Positions 63,845 through 64,000 of a stretch of DNA of 64,000 nt are shown in pieces (the first letter of the stretch is position 1; every line of letters begins with the position of its first letter). The stretch is from Gammaproteobacteria bacterium (GTDB taxonomy: Bacteria > Pseudomonadota > Gammaproteobacteria > Pseudomonadales > Pseudohongiellaceae). The notes beneath the pieces are model-generated. The model made no database searches and was not told where the DNA came from. It saw nothing but the letters and a program-made list of their open reading frames with translations. Location: positions 1-64,000 of the forward strand of contig PALV01000022.1 of assembly GCA_002706685.1 (NCBI GenBank). The letters run 5' to 3'. Made by a program: the position numbers and the translations under genes.

Positions 63845-64000
63845 TCAGGGCTGCAGTCGGAAAGTTACATTGGCAATGATTGCACGCGCGTTGGTGGTGC
63901 TGCCGATGACTGTTGCTCGCTGCAATGTGGCGGTCAGCTGTACCGAACTGCTACTGCGGACGATATCAGTCACCTCAACTGATTGCGGGTTTGGCATTTC
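63845..64000 (-). CDS. C-terminal end of an unidentified protein (continues past the right edge)
   Basis: An open frame on the minus strand enters at 64000 and ends with TGA at 63847-63845. The 51 visible residues include VEVTDIVRSSSSVQLTATLQ and, near the end, ARAIIANVTFRLQP, a beta-rich, serine/threonine-rich C terminus that could belong to an exported or pilin-like protein. Codon use matches the msh genes. It lies 131 bp upstream of mshM, so it may be part of the same locus. No family can be named from this fragment. Confidence 0.6.
   Translation of the reverse strand, partial: EMPNPQSVEVTDIVRSSSSVQLTATLQRATVIGSTTNARAIIANVTFRLQP

Noticed and set aside
1..64000. CRISPR array, prophage, insertion sequence or rRNA genes
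   Set aside because: No regularly spaced repeats, phage genes, transposase genes or rRNA sequence were seen; the only repeat-like element is the palindrome at 29641-29692.

Overview
The window is a continuous, gene-dense stretch of a gammaproteobacterial chromosome. Protein content, and the gene order tRNA-Leu / rnr / rlmB / rpsF-rpsR-(membrane protein)-rplI / dnaB / alr / radA, match what I know from Pseudomonas-like and related marine Gammaproteobacteria. The exact genus cannot be read from the sequence; a marine heterotroph is an inference. There is no rRNA, CRISPR array, prophage or transposase gene.

Layout. (1) 1-10265: housekeeping block: tRNA-Leu(CAG) on the minus strand with a near-consensus promoter, then RNase R, a 23S rRNA methyltransferase, the S6/S18/L9 ribosomal operon, replicative helicase, alanine racemase and RadA. 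(2) 10359-12043: a YadG/YadH-type ABC exporter. (3) 12083-19484: signalling block: diguanylate cyclase, chemoreceptor, DUF599 membrane protein, OsmC-family protein and a CHASE-PAS-GGDEF-EAL protein. (4) 19447-27031: an ornithine/lysine decarboxylase, an FkbM methyltransferase, pyruvate phosphate dikinase (with a HexR-type palindrome upstream) and a slipin/NfeD pair. (5) 27454-31873: the most unusual part: three close paralogues of periplasmic copper type II monooxygenase-like proteins, each with the full PHM/DBH copper-ligand set, interleaved with a redoxin-cytochrome c hybrid. Each gene has its own terminator. Genes 1 and 3 share a 15-bp upstream element at identical spacing from the predicted -35 box, and a 52-nt perfect palindrome lies in front of gene 2. 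(6) 31997-39871: an Old Yellow Enzyme plus BCCT transporter operon, rRNA methyltransferases RlmKL and RlmJ, a secreted small protein and a GNAT-nitrilase fusion. (7) 40170-48498: periplasmic PQQ dehydrogenase, Tat-exported amidohydrolase, a DUF2061 gene behind a Fur-type box, a CNNM/CBS protein, aroA and a CocE/NonD-type hydrolase. (8) 48637-64000, all minus strand: an MSHA-type type IV pilus locus, transcribed mshM-mshL-mshN-mshE-mshG-mshI-mshJ-mshK, two pilin-like proteins, a response regulator, a histidine kinase and finally a prepilin. A further gene runs off the right edge.

How the parts may work together (inference). The c-di-GMP enzymes and chemoreceptor of region 3 and the MshEN domain of the pilus ATPase MshE suggest c-di-GMP control of surface attachment. 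The PHM-like proteins, the redoxin-cytochrome, the PQQ dehydrogenase and the Tat amidohydrolase form a periplasmic oxidative repertoire. Their substrates cannot be read from the sequence.
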